Assembly (NCBI GenBank): GCA_934402315.1 | Contig: CAKRTS010000010.1 | Coordinates: forward strand, 47,652-111,651 | Source: an uncultured Acetatifactor sp. | GTDB taxonomy: Bacteria > Bacillota > Clostridia > Lachnospirales > Lachnospiraceae | Reading direction: 5' to 3' | DNA: 64,000 bases | In this document: in pieces, positions 1 through 8,620 of the stretch | Numbering within the stretch: position 1 is the first letter of the stretch | Layout: each line of letters begins with the position of its first letter | Notes under the pieces: generated by a model | Databases searched by the model: none | Seen by the model: only the letters and a program-made list of their open reading frames with translations | What the model was told of the DNA's origin: nothing | Program-made: the position numbers and the translations under genes

Positions 1-44
1 AACATATCGTTCTTGCCAACAGAAAGATTTGAAAATCAAAAAAA

Positions 45-91
45 GTACGCAAAACGGCCAGAACCCCCATGAATTCTGTCCGTCTGCGTAC
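45..91 (-). terminator. Terminator of the maltodextrin operon
   Basis: Read leftward, the stem GTACGCA / TGCGTAC is extended by ACGG / CCGT with a loop of about 14 nt. It is followed by a run of seven T (plus-strand A run at 38-44). It lies just past the stop of the GH13 gene and would end the four-gene transcript. Confidence 0.8.
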
Positions 92-101
92 GCCTTAACG
101 C

Positions 102-1853
102 TTATTCTGTTTCCAAAATCTGGTATCCCCAGTCCGAAAGGCGGCTTCCCTTTGCAGCGCCCTGCATCAGCAGTCTTCCGCCCTGCAGATATTTTCCCGT
201 ATCGATGTCTCCTTCGCCCACATGAAGAAGGATTCTGACGGTATGCTCCTTTCTTCTCTCAAAGATGAAAAGCTCCGGCTCTGCCACATCCTGCAGCGGA
301 ACCCACTGTGCATCCGGTGCAATCAGCTCTTTGCGTATCCTTAAGGCATCCTTCACGAACTGCCTTTCCTCCTCCGCCCCGGTGCTCCATGCCATAGGGC
401 TTCGGTACTCCTCTTCACGGATTCCGCAGATTCCCTTTTCATCCCCATAAAATACGCTGGGAACACCCGGGAAAAAAATCAGGCAGAGGAAGGCGAGCTT
501 CCATTTCGCAAGATTACCGTCACACAGGCTTAAGAACCTCGGCACATCATGACTGTCGAGGAGGTTCAGCTGCGCCTGCATCAGCTGTGTCGGATACCGT
601 AAAAGCATGTCTGTCATGGCATTGCGGAAATCCTCCGCCTTATAGCTCTGCTGTGCAAACAGCTCGCGGCAATGCTTCCGGAAGTCGTAATTCATCGTGG
701 AGTCCATCATACCGCACCCGAGCCAGTCCTTGGCGTTTTCCCAGACCTCACCGATCAGAACCGCGTCCTGATCTGCCTCCTTGACCGCCTTTCGGAATCT
801 CCGCCAGAAATCCTTGTCAATTTCATTCGCCACATCGAGCCGCCAGCCGTCCACATGGAATTTCTCGATCCAGTATTTTCCAACCTCTGCAAAATACTCC
901 TGCACCTTCGGGTTGGCGGTATCCAGCTTCGGCATCTTTTTCTCATATGCAAAGCATGCGTAGGAAGGCTTTTCTCCCTCCTTCGGCAGCTCCACGGGAA
1001 AGGTCAGCCCATAGAACCAGTCCTGATACGCCGAGTCCCTTCCCTTCTGTACCACATCCTGAAAGAGCGGATTCTTCCAGCCGCAGTGATTGAAAACGCC
1101 GTCAATAATGATATGCATACCCAGCTGATGAATCTTGTCCGTCAGCTCCATAAAATCTTCATCGGTTCCCAGCGTAGGGTCTACATGGTAATAATCGATG
1201 ATGTCGTACTTATGATATTCGCAGGCACAGAAAATCGGATTCAGATAGATGCAGTTAAAGCCGAGATCCTTAATGTATTCCAGATTTTCCGTGATACCGC
1301 GGATCGTACCCCCGAGCCGCGAGATATGGACGTTGCCCTTTTCATCGGTAATCTCAAAGCCCCCGCTCGGAACATGACCCTTTCTGTCGGCAAAGCTGTC
1401 CGGGAAGATGTTGTATACCACCGCATTTTGGAACCATTCCGGCACCTCCAGAATTTCCGAGCGGAGAATATAGGGATACTGGTAATATTCACTTCTTCCT
1501 TCTATTACAAAGCCGTTCTCCGTAATAATGTCCGGCAGCTTCCTCGAAAATTGATCCGCATAATAGTAAGACCATTCATCCCTGTCTCTCAGTTCAAAAT
1601 AATAGCAGAGCCTCCCGGGGATGTGCGGCAGTGTAATCTCCCAGAAATCAAAGCATTCGTCCTGCCAGCGGACGGTCATCTCCGCCTCCGTAAAAACAAC
1701 GGGCGAACGGTCACAGGCTCTGTCTCCCCAGAAAATATGGCACTGCTCAACATTATTCTTAGCCGTCCGCAGACGGATCGTCATTGTCTCCTCGTTCAGC
1801 GCAAACGCATATTGTGAAACAGGTATATGCAGCACGGCGCTCCTGTTAATCAT
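102..1853 (-). CDS. GH13 alpha-glucan hydrolase (neopullulanase/cyclomaltodextrinase type)
   Basis: A 583-residue intracellular alpha-amylase family enzyme without signal peptide, likely to cleave imported maltodextrins or cyclodextrins. The N-terminal ~130 residues look like the beta-sandwich (CBM34-like) domain of this subfamily. The four catalytic blocks are visible: DGVFNH (~251), GWRLDVANE with nucleophile Asp ~340, IGEVWENA with acid/base Glu ~369, and LDSHD (~435). The ATG at 1853 is chosen because GGAGG lies 5 nt upstream; an earlier in-frame ATG has none. It is the last gene of the operon behind the sugar ABC permeases, which supports a role in using the imported oligosaccharide. The exact substrate within the subfamily is inferred. 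Confidence 0.9.
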   Translation of the reverse strand: MINRSAVLHIPVSQYAFALNEETMTIRLRTAKNNVEQCHIFWGDRACDRSPVVFTEAEMTVRWQDECFDFWEITLPHIPGRLCYYFELRDRDEWSYYYADQFSRKLPDIITENGFVIEGRSEYYQYPYILRSEILEVPEWFQNAVVYNIFPDSFADRKGHVPSGGFEITDEKGNVHISRLGGTIRGITENLEYIKDLGFNCIYLNPIFCACEYHKYDIIDYYHVDPTLGTDEDFMELTDKIHQLGMHIIIDGVFNHCGWKNPLFQDVVQKGRDSAYQDWFYGLTFPVELPKEGEKPSYACFAYEKKMPKLDTANPKVQEYFAEVGKYWIEKFHVDGWRLDVANEIDKDFWRRFRKAVKEADQDAVLIGEVWENAKDWLGCGMMDSTMNYDFRKHCRELFAQQSYKAEDFRNAMTDMLLRYPTQLMQAQLNLLDSHDVPRFLSLCDGNLAKWKLAFLCLIFFPGVPSVFYGDEKGICGIREEEYRSPMAWSTGAEEERQFVKDALRIRKELIAPDAQWVPLQDVAEPELFIFERRKEHTVRILLHVGEGDIDTGKYLQGGRLLMQGAAKGSRLSDWGYQILETE

Positions 1854-1902
1854 GTTTACCTCCATACCTGAGCACATCCGCCCTCTCCGGCGGGCGCTCA
1901 CT

Positions 1903-2757
1903 TTAACCCTTTACTCCTCCGGCAGTCAGCCCGGATACCATATATTTCTGAATACAGAAGAAGATCACTAAGATCGGCAGTGAAACCAGCATTGCCGCCG
2001 CCGAGAACAGAGGCCAGCTCCTGCTGTAATCATTCGCCTGCAGCTGGTACAATCCTCCCGCCAGTGCATAGCTCTGCTCCTTCAGCATAAATGTCGTCGA
2101 GAACATATACTCATTCCACACAGAGATCAGAACCATCACTGCCGTCACAATGATTGCCGGACGCGCCAGCGGCAGAATGATCCTCACGATCATCTGAAGA
2201 TTGCTTGCCCCGTCGATCTTTGACGCCTCCTCGATCTCCACCGGAATAGTGTCAAAATATCCTTTCATGTTCCAGATGCCGAAAATGCACATGGAGCCTG
2301 CGTAAATCATCATCAGACCAAGATGGGAGTTCAGCAGTCCCATCAGCTTAAACAGGCGGAACAGCGCAAACATCGTCAGAATCTGGGGAAATGCATTCAG
2401 CAGGAGCAGAACCTGAAGCACTGCGTTTCTCCCCCTAAACCGGAATCTCGAGAAAGCGTATGCCGCCGTGACGCTGGTTCCCATGGCAAGAATCATCGTC
2501 CCCACACTCAGCTTTACTGAATTCAGAAACCAGATCAGGAACGGCTCTTCCTTGAGAATCCTGCGGTAATTTTCCAGTGTCACCTTCTCCGGGAAAAAGG
2601 AGTTTCCCGAGGAAAGCGCTCCGCTGCCCTCCCCGATGGACAGGGAAAAGGCGTAGAGAATCGGTATCAGCGCAAGTCCGCAGAGAAGGATGAAGAAAAT
2701 GTTCAATGCTGTCAGCTTTAATGTCTGTCTGAGTTTTTTATGTGACCTCATTTCCAT
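1903..2757 (-). CDS. Maltodextrin-type ABC transporter permease (MalG-like)
   Basis: A 284-residue inner-membrane permease of the carbohydrate-uptake-1 family with about six membrane segments. The cytoplasmic EAA loop that docks the ATPase is clear (EEASKIDGASNLQMIVRII, ~180-200). The C-terminus KYMVSGLTAGGVKG is characteristic of MalG proteins. It starts 6 bp after the MalF-like gene, so the two are co-translated. No ATPase gene is in the operon; a shared MsmX-type ATPase encoded elsewhere is the usual arrangement in Firmicutes. Confidence 0.92.
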   Translation of the reverse strand: MEMRSHKKLRQTLKLTALNIFFILLCGLALIPILYAFSLSIGEGSGALSSGNSFFPEKVTLENYRRILKEEPFLIWFLNSVKLSVGTMILAMGTSVTAAYAFSRFRFRGRNAVLQVLLLLNAFPQILTMFALFRLFKLMGLLNSHLGLMMIYAGSMCIFGIWNMKGYFDTIPVEIEEASKIDGASNLQMIVRIILPLARPAIIVTAVMVLISVWNEYMFSTTFMLKEQSYALAGGLYQLQANDYSRSWPLFSAAAMLVSLPILVIFFCIQKYMVSGLTAGGVKG

Positions 2758-2763
2758 CCCTCC

Positions 2764-3645
2764 TTAATCCTTCGTGGTCGAGCGGTTCGTCCAGAGCGAG
2801 AAGAGAATAATCAATGTAAAGATGACCATTGTAACCGCCGAGGACAGACCGTAATTGTTGGAGACAAACGCCTTTTCATGCGCAAAGGTGATGATCGTCT
2901 GGATTGTCGCCCCCGAGAGAGAGCCCTTCTGCTTCGTCAGCAGGTAGACGATGTCAAACTGCTTGAAGGTTGTGAAGGTCGTCATGACGACCGCGGGCGC
3001 AATGATTCCTCTCATGGAGGGAATCGTGATGTAGATGCTCTTCTGCCAGAAACCGGCTCCGTCCAGTGTCGCACTCTCGTACATGCTGCTGTCGATGCTC
3101 TTCAGCGCGCCGTCGATCGTCGTAATCATGAACGGAAGCGCCATCCAGAGGTTCAGAACCAGACAGGCAAAAAAGGCGGGCACATTCTCTGCAAGATAGT
3201 TCATCTTAGGCAGTCCGAGCGAACGCAGCACCTTATTCAGCAGTCCGAACTCGGTGTTATACATTCCCACCTTCCAGACAAGAATGGATACATATGCGGG
3301 CATCGCCCACGGGAACATTAAAAGCGTCTTGTACAGGCGGCTCAACCGCAGTCCCTTGGCATTCAGCGCCAAGGCAATAAAGAACGAAAGAACCACCTGC
3401 AGCACGATATTTGTCACAGTCCACAAAAGTGTGAAGCCCACTGCGGAAAGGAAGCCGGAATCCAGCTTCAGAAGCGCCCGCCCGTAGTTTTTCAAACCAA
3501 TCACATCATATTCCGTCCAGTGATATAGATTCATATTCGTCAGGGATATGTACCCCGTATAGACAATAGGGAAAAGTACAATGATCCCGACCAGTATCAT
3601 AGACGGCAGGCTATAGAGCCATGGCGTGGCTTTTTTCCTCTTCAT
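2764..3645 (-). CDS. Maltodextrin-type ABC transporter permease (MalF-like)
   Basis: A 293-residue permease partner of the MalG-like protein. It has a short cytoplasmic N-terminus rich in Lys/Arg, about six membrane segments, and an EAA loop around YESATLDGAGFWQKSIYIT (~205-225). It lacks the long periplasmic loop of the E. coli MalF, as is normal for Gram-positive versions. It lies 44 bp downstream of the binding-protein gene in the same operon. Substrate is inferred from the GH13 neighbour. Confidence 0.92.
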   Translation of the reverse strand: MKRKKATPWLYSLPSMILVGIIVLFPIVYTGYISLTNMNLYHWTEYDVIGLKNYGRALLKLDSGFLSAVGFTLLWTVTNIVLQVVLSFFIALALNAKGLRLSRLYKTLLMFPWAMPAYVSILVWKVGMYNTEFGLLNKVLRSLGLPKMNYLAENVPAFFACLVLNLWMALPFMITTIDGALKSIDSSMYESATLDGAGFWQKSIYITIPSMRGIIAPAVVMTTFTTFKQFDIVYLLTKQKGSLSGATIQTIITFAHEKAFVSNNYGLSSAVTMVIFTLIILFSLWTNRSTTKD

Positions 3646-3689
3646 CCGATTTCTCCTTCCCGCATTGGGCTTTGCGATCTGTTATCTTT

Positions 3690-4985
3690 TTACTGCATGT
3701 CGGCGATCGCTGCCAACGCTTCCTTCTGATAGTTATCCGCAACCTCTTCCACATTCTGGCCGGACTTATTCACTGCAGCCAGCAGGGATTCTGTCGGTCC
3801 CCACATGCTTCCCATCTGGGGAATATTGGGCATGGGAACTGCTGTCTCGGCTGTCTTCTGCATAGCAACAATCATCTCATTCTGAGCGACCTCGGGATCC
3901 TCATATGCCTTTACGTTTGCGGGAGCACAGTTGTACTCCTTTGCGAGAACAACGCCGACCTCGGGCTGTGCGAGCACTTCCAGTACCTTTGTGATTGCTG
4001 CGCCCTTATTCTCTGCTGCATACTTGAATACGCCCAGAGACTGTACGCCGGAGAAGGGCTTCAGTGCATTTCCGTTCGGAAGCTTGATGTCTGCAAGGGA
4101 TTTCACACCGTAGTTGATTCCCGCTTCCTTGATGCCGGAGATCAGCCAGGGACCGCCCCAGATTGCTGCTGCCTTTCCTTCGTTGAACAGCGCTGTCACA
4201 GTATTGTAATCGCCGTCTGCCTCCAGAGCCGCAAACTTCTTATTATAGTCGACAGCTTCCTTTGTCGCCTGCTCATTCAGACCCGGCTGGGCATCCTCGT
4301 TGATAATGTAACCGCCAAAGCCATAGATGAACGGGGAGACATTGTAAGCGCCGGAATGCTGGTTCACCAGCGCATAGTTGTCACCGTCGGTATGTGCAAC
4401 CATGTAATCATAAAGCTCTTCTGTCGTATCGGGAATCTCGCCCTCCCAGAGATCCTTGTTGTAGATCATCAGCAGTGTCTCAAAGTACAGCGGCATCAGG
4501 TACTGCTCACCCTTGTAGGTGTCTGCCTGAATCGTCATTGGCAGAAGATCTGCTTCCTTGTCGGCACTAATCAGGTTTCCGACAGGCTCCAGAATGCCCA
4601 TCTCCGCAAAACCGCCGAGGGAATCATGAGCAAACAGATACATGTCGGGGCCGTTTACCGCATCCGTGCCGTATAACTGAATCTGGCTGGTAAGGTCAGA
4701 TTTCTTCTCAAACTTTAATGTGATCTTATCGTCTGCGAGCTTCTGGTTCACAACCTCCGCGATGCTTCCCATCATTGTCTCGTCATTGTCATGCCATACC
4801 ACAACTTCGACAGGCTCCGCACTGACCTCGTCGCTTTTCCCTGCCTCGGAAGACTGCTCGCTGCTTGTCTTCTGGCTGTCGGACTTCGATGCATCGTTTG
4901 ATGTCTGCGCCGCCTGCTGACCGCAGCCCGCCAGCATTGTCACTGCCATGAGAATTGCCGTGAGACCTAATGTTTTCTTTTTCAT
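3690..4985 (-). CDS. Sugar-binding lipoprotein of the maltodextrin ABC transporter
   Basis: A 431-residue extracellular solute-binding protein (family 1, MalE-like). A lipoprotein signal peptide ends in the lipobox LAGC, followed by a Ser/Thr/Glu-rich linker and the binding domain. The ATG at 4985 is chosen because AGGAAGG precedes it and it directly opens the signal peptide; a longer reading adds 39 residues that would bury the signal. It is the first gene of the leftward operon, expressed from a promoter region shared with the divergent LacI-type regulator. Confidence 0.92.
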   Translation of the reverse strand: MKKKTLGLTAILMAVTMLAGCGQQAAQTSNDASKSDSQKTSSEQSSEAGKSDEVSAEPVEVVVWHDNDETMMGSIAEVVNQKLADDKITLKFEKKSDLTSQIQLYGTDAVNGPDMYLFAHDSLGGFAEMGILEPVGNLISADKEADLLPMTIQADTYKGEQYLMPLYFETLLMIYNKDLWEGEIPDTTEELYDYMVAHTDGDNYALVNQHSGAYNVSPFIYGFGGYIINEDAQPGLNEQATKEAVDYNKKFAALEADGDYNTVTALFNEGKAAAIWGGPWLISGIKEAGINYGVKSLADIKLPNGNALKPFSGVQSLGVFKYAAENKGAAITKVLEVLAQPEVGVVLAKEYNCAPANVKAYEDPEVAQNEMIVAMQKTAETAVPMPNIPQMGSMWGPTESLLAAVNKSGQNVEEVADNYQKEALAAIADMQ

Positions 4986-5008
4986 AAATTTTCCTTCCTT
5001 TCTTGAAT

Positions 5009-5060
5009 GAAAACGTTCACCGTTTTTAGCATTTAGGAAACTGTTTTCCTTTATGTTATA
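5009..5060 (-). promoter_or_regulatory. Putative LacI-family operators in front of the maltodextrin operon
   Basis: Two LacI-like sites lie between the divergent start codons. One is AGGAAACTGTTTTCCT at 5035-5050, a near-perfect palindrome. The other is GAAAACGTTCAC at 5009-5020, with the AACGTT core. A possible -10 (TATAAC on the minus strand, 5055-5060) sits next to the palindrome, so binding would block the promoter. Ownership by the adjacent regulator is inferred from position. Confidence 0.6.
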
Positions 5061-5157
5061 CCAAATCCGTTTCCCTGCAGATTTCGTATTTTTCTTGTGC
5101 ACACTCTATTTATAGCATTTTCAACACATGTTTTCTATTGCATTTTACATGTTTTTG

Positions 5158-5186
5158 TTGACTTTGTTAGGAAAACGCTATACCAT
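5158..5186 (+). promoter_or_regulatory. Promoter of the LacI-type regulator with embedded operator half
   Basis: TTGACT (5158-5163), a 17-nt spacer and TACCAT (5181-5186). The spacer holds AGGAAAACGCTA, which matches one arm of the palindrome at 5035-5050, suggesting autoregulation. Confidence 0.5.
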
Positions 5187-5222
5187 TTTCTTAAAATTAG
5201 CTATTTTCACAAGGAGGTATCT

Positions 5223-6248
5223 ATGGGAGTTACCATTCGGGAGGTTGCAAAGGAAGCCGGTGTATCCATTTCCACCGTGTCCAAGGTCTTAAACGGGTGG
5301 ACAACCATCTCGCCGGAGACGGTGAACCGCGTGCAGGAGGCAATCCGGAAGCTGCATTATGTGCCCAATTCGAGAGCGGTAAATTTCGCGCGCGGATCGA
5401 CCATGAACATTCTCTTTCTGGCGGCGCTTTCCAAGGACCGCGTCTACGCAAATCCGCATATGTTCAATATTCTCTGCGGTGTACAGCGGGAGCTGGCATC
5501 GCGGAACTATACGCTTACGCTGGTCAGCGAGCCGGAAAACGGCGCTCTGGAGGAATATCTGGAGCAGATCACCTCCGGGAAGATCGCGGACGGCATCCTG
5601 ATCGACGGCTCCGTGTTTTCACAAAAGCTGGCGAAGCCCCTGATAGACCATCAGTTTCCCCACATGCTGATCGGGCATCCCAATATCGGCGGAAAGCTCT
5701 GCTGGATCGACACTGACAACGGACTTGCCGGAGAGTTTGCCGCCCATCATATGATGGAGTGCGGTTATGCCCAGACCGCCTATATTGCAAACCGCGAGAA
5801 GGGGTATATCTCCACGCACCGCCTGAACGGTTTTCTCGGCGGGATGTATTATTACGGCTACCACATTCCCGAGGATTACATCGGCTACACGGAGGACACC
5901 ATTGCTGCAAGCCACCAGTGCGCCCTCCGGCTGCTGTCCCTCCCGAAGCGCCCCAGAGCCATTGTCTGCGAAAACAACACGATGGCAATCGGCGCAATCC
6001 GCGCGATCAACGAGAAAAAGCTGTCAATTCCGGGAGATATTGCACTCCTTACTTTTGACAGCTATCCTTATTCACAGATTATAGAGCCTACCCCTACCGT
6101 GGTAGACATTGATGTTTACGATCTGGGCGTACAGGCCGCCCAGATGCTTTTGCGCAAAATTGAAAATCCGTCCCTTCTCGTACAGACGACGACCGCCCTT
6201 CCGGTCTTAAAGCAGGGAGAAACGACCACGCCGGAAAACCGGAGGTAG
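5223..6248 (+). CDS. LacI-family transcriptional regulator of the maltodextrin locus
   Basis: A 341-residue LacI/GalR repressor. The N-terminal helix-turn-helix is clear (TIREVAKEAGVSISTVSKVL, followed by a hinge helix), and a periplasmic-binding-protein-like effector domain fills the rest. The ATG at 5223 is chosen because AAGGAGG precedes it; the reading frame continues 42 codons upstream without a ribosome site. Divergent from the maltodextrin operon, with matching operator-like palindromes between them, so it probably senses a maltodextrin. It ends 2 bp before the convergent acyltransferase stop. Confidence 0.92.
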   Translation: MGVTIREVAKEAGVSISTVSKVLNGWTTISPETVNRVQEAIRKLHYVPNSRAVNFARGSTMNILFLAALSKDRVYANPHMFNILCGVQRELASRNYTLTLVSEPENGALEEYLEQITSGKIADGILIDGSVFSQKLAKPLIDHQFPHMLIGHPNIGGKLCWIDTDNGLAGEFAAHHMMECGYAQTAYIANREKGYISTHRLNGFLGGMYYYGYHIPEDYIGYTEDTIAASHQCALRLLSLPKRPRAIVCENNTMAIGAIRAINEKKLSIPGDIALLTFDSYPYSQIIEPTPTVVDIDVYDLGVQAAQMLLRKIENPSLLVQTTTALPVLKQGETTTPENRR

Positions 6249-6250
6249 AA

Positions 6251-7369
6251 TTACTTTTTCTTTGTGCTGCGGATTCCCAGAATCCAGTACCGCAGAATGG
6301 GAATCCTGCGGACAATTTCATTCAACAGAAGCGATACCGCCAGCGCCCCGGCCAGCTCCACCAGATAGATAACGGGCAGCGGCAGATTCTTTCCGATCAG
6401 CAGATAATTAATCACCAGCATGACGGGAATATGGAACACATAGATTCCGAAGCAGCATTTGCGCATGTATTCCGACGGCCGATTGCTAAAATTCAGGAAC
6501 TTTGCACCGGCTCCCAGGATGAACAGAACCATGCAGAAGGCATAAAGGTTCAAGTCATACCGGGACAGCACATTCACATCCGAATATGCCAGTCCGTAGC
6601 ACCTTGTCATATAAAGGACACCTGTTCCGATGCATAATACCAGAAGCGGAAGCACCGCTTTCTTCAGCTTCTCAATCACCTTGTCATTTGAAAAAATATA
6701 GAAGCCTGCCAGAAACGCGGGAATGTATATGCCATTCCTGTATGCGGTAATCAGCGGCATATTCAGGATATGCGAGCCTCCCCAGAAAATCAGATACAGA
6801 AGCACCATTACCGCGCTAAACGCCACCCAGCCCCTTATCCTGCTCTCTATCCATGCGCATGCCTTGTCATCGTCAACGTCAAAGTGCGCAAGAAGCTTTC
6901 TCACCAGCATTAAAATCAACACCGCCACGAACAGCACATGGCAGAACCACAGTGCGCCGATTCCACAGCTTAAGACAACAATTGCCCTCACAAAGCCGGG
7001 CACCTCCGGCGGCAGGTTCGCGCTCGCCGTATGCAGGTAGATGACATAGCCTCCGATCCAGCCGAACGCGAGAACGCCCAGTGTAGACGGAACAAGTATC
7101 TTATCCACACGCGCACGCAGGAATTCACGGTTTGTCCTCTTTCCCAGCGCCGCCCGTGCACTGATTCCCGCCACTACGAACAAAAGCAGCATAAACCACG
7201 GGTAGACAAAGTATTGATACAATCCGGCAAAGGTGACCGAGCCCGTATATTCCTTCGCTCCGGCAAACATTGCCTCTATCCCGATATTATTATAGTAATA
7301 AAAAATGTGGAAAATAACGACCAGCAGGATCGTGATCCACCGTATGTTATCCAGATAGTGTTTTCTCAT
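6251..7369 (-). CDS. Acyltransferase family 3 integral membrane protein
   Basis: A 372-residue polytopic protein of the acyltransferase-3 family, which O-acetylates or acylates surface glycans and other extracytoplasmic substrates. The hallmark N-terminal DNIRWITILLVVIFH (Asp-x-x-Arg, then His in the first membrane helix) is present, with about ten hydrophobic segments. It follows the XRE-AbrB gene by 22 bp, so the two are probably one operon. The acceptor is unknown. Confidence 0.85.
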   Translation of the reverse strand: MRKHYLDNIRWITILLVVIFHIFYYYNNIGIEAMFAGAKEYTGSVTFAGLYQYFVYPWFMLLLFVVAGISARAALGKRTNREFLRARVDKILVPSTLGVLAFGWIGGYVIYLHTASANLPPEVPGFVRAIVVLSCGIGALWFCHVLFVAVLILMLVRKLLAHFDVDDDKACAWIESRIRGWVAFSAVMVLLYLIFWGGSHILNMPLITAYRNGIYIPAFLAGFYIFSNDKVIEKLKKAVLPLLVLCIGTGVLYMTRCYGLAYSDVNVLSRYDLNLYAFCMVLFILGAGAKFLNFSNRPSEYMRKCCFGIYVFHIPVMLVINYLLIGKNLPLPVIYLVELAGALAVSLLLNEIVRRIPILRYWILGIRSTKKK

Positions 7370-7391
7370 TTCTCTTATGCTTCCTTTCCTT

Positions 7392-7820
7392 TTATCGCTC
7401 CGTATTTATCATCTTCATTGCCGCATTGACAAAATCCATCATCGCCTCCGCCTTAATCAGCGCGATCCCCTGCTCTATATCTCCCAGCACAACAATGGAA
7501 TCCCCCGCCTCAATATGAAAGACATCCCTTGCCTTCTTGGGAAGCACGATCTGCCCCCGCGCTCCAACCGTCACGGTTCCGAACATATACTTTCCCTTCG
7601 GCGGCAGCGGAAGCTCCTTGTTCCGTTCCTCATAATGAAGCAGGTCTTCCATGGAGACCCCAAACGCCTCCGCCATCCTGTCACACGCCAGAACATCGGG
7701 GACACTCTCTCCCAGCTCCCATTTTGACACTGTCTGGCGGCTCGTTCCCGTCAGTTCCGCCAGCTGCTCCTGCGACATTTTGGCCCTCTTTCTCAAAATC
7801 TGTATATTTTCTGCCAGCAT
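7392..7820 (-). CDS. XRE helix-turn-helix / AbrB-like fusion regulator
   Basis: A 142-residue regulator with two DNA-binding modules. Residues 1-60 form a Cro/XRE helix-turn-helix (LAELTGTSRQTVSKWELGES). Residues 75-125 form a SpoVT/AbrB swapped-hairpin domain (VTVGARGQIVLPKKARDVF). Such XRE-AbrB fusions occur in clostridia but are less common than either domain alone. A good GGAGG site precedes the start. It probably controls itself and the following acyltransferase; this is inferred from adjacency. Confidence 0.85.
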   Translation of the reverse strand: MLAENIQILRKRAKMSQEQLAELTGTSRQTVSKWELGESVPDVLACDRMAEAFGVSMEDLLHYEERNKELPLPPKGKYMFGTVTVGARGQIVLPKKARDVFHIEAGDSIVVLGDIEQGIALIKAEAMMDFVNAAMKMINTER

Positions 7821-7912
7821 CCTATCCCTCCTCGCTGTTTTTCCTGTATTTCATTCATTTCATACTTTTCATGTTTTTATTGTAATGCAGCCATTTTCCC
7901 TTTTCTACCAAA

Positions 7913-7947
7913 AAAAGTAACAAAAGGCAACGCCCAATGTTACTTTT
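7913..7947 (-). terminator. Terminator of the antiporter-Nudix transcript
   Basis: Leftward stem AAAAGTAACA / TGTTACTTTT with a loop of about 14 nt, running straight into a T-rich tail. It follows the Nudix stop by about 15 bp. Confidence 0.75.
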
Positions 7948-7962
7948 CTTAACATCCCCGTT

Positions 7963-8583
7963 TTAATCGATCAGGGTTTTCCAGTTCGGAGTGTGATAGG
8001 CTTCAAAGCACATCTCGACCTGCTCCCTGTTATTCTTCTCCTCCGCAAGCACCGGCAGCTCGTCCAGTCCGAAATATCTGCTCTCGACTGTCTCGATATT
8101 CTGCTCAAAAGCCCCTCCCGTCACGGTACAGAGCACGAATACCTTGCAGACCTTATACGCATAGACCGGAAGATTATGCTTTTCCCTGTCCTGCACCGCG
8201 ATTACAACATCCGCCGTCACATCCAGCCCTGCCTCTTCCTTCACTTCCTTAATTACGTTTTCCTTGACGGAAATATCGACATCCACCCAGCCTCCCGGCA
8301 GGGACCAGGTTCCGTTATTTTCCTTAACCAGCAATATCTTTTCTCCGTCAAATATCGCTGCCCTGGTATCGAGCTTTGGGGTCTGGTAGCCCACATCATT
8401 GCAGAAAAGATCCTTTACCTTTTCCACCGGAATCTCCGTCTTATAGCTTATCATTTCCGCCGCAATCGTGCGGATCTGTTCATATCTTTCCCGGTCGAAT
8501 TTATCCTTGCCATAAAATAGTCCCGCCTGGGCGATGCTTTGCAGTTCGACCGCCCACTGAAGCCATTTTTCATTCTTCTCCAT
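7963..8583 (-). CDS. Nudix hydrolase with Nudix_N leader domain
   Basis: A 206-residue Nudix hydrolase of the type with a helical N-terminal extension (WLQWAVELQSIAQAGLFYGK). Such proteins usually hydrolyse ADP-ribose or other nucleoside diphosphate derivatives. The Nudix box reads GGWVDVD...KEVKEEAGL, the form seen in this subfamily. The start at 8583 has AGGAGG upstream; a longer frame would overlap the antiporter stop. It lies 37 bp after the fluoride-riboswitch-controlled antiporter and before a terminator, so it may be co-induced by fluoride. The physiological substrate is not known. Confidence 0.85.
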   Translation of the reverse strand: MEKNEKWLQWAVELQSIAQAGLFYGKDKFDRERYEQIRTIAAEMISYKTEIPVEKVKDLFCNDVGYQTPKLDTRAAIFDGEKILLVKENNGTWSLPGGWVDVDISVKENVIKEVKEEAGLDVTADVVIAVQDREKHNLPVYAYKVCKVFVLCTVTGGAFEQNIETVESRYFGLDELPVLAEEKNNREQVEMCFEAYHTPNWKTLID

Positions 8584-8620
8584 GTCCGCCTCCTGAAGTC
8601 CTGTCAACAGTATACAGAAC

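Noticed and set aside
672..1817. Long open frame (381 codons) on the plus strand opposite the GH13 gene
   Set aside because: It is the antisense of a clearly conserved enzyme, lacks a ribosome site and has no recognisable domain.
3621..4676. 351-codon plus-strand frame opposite the binding-protein gene
   Set aside because: Cys/His-rich low-quality composition and full overlap with a well-supported lipoprotein gene.
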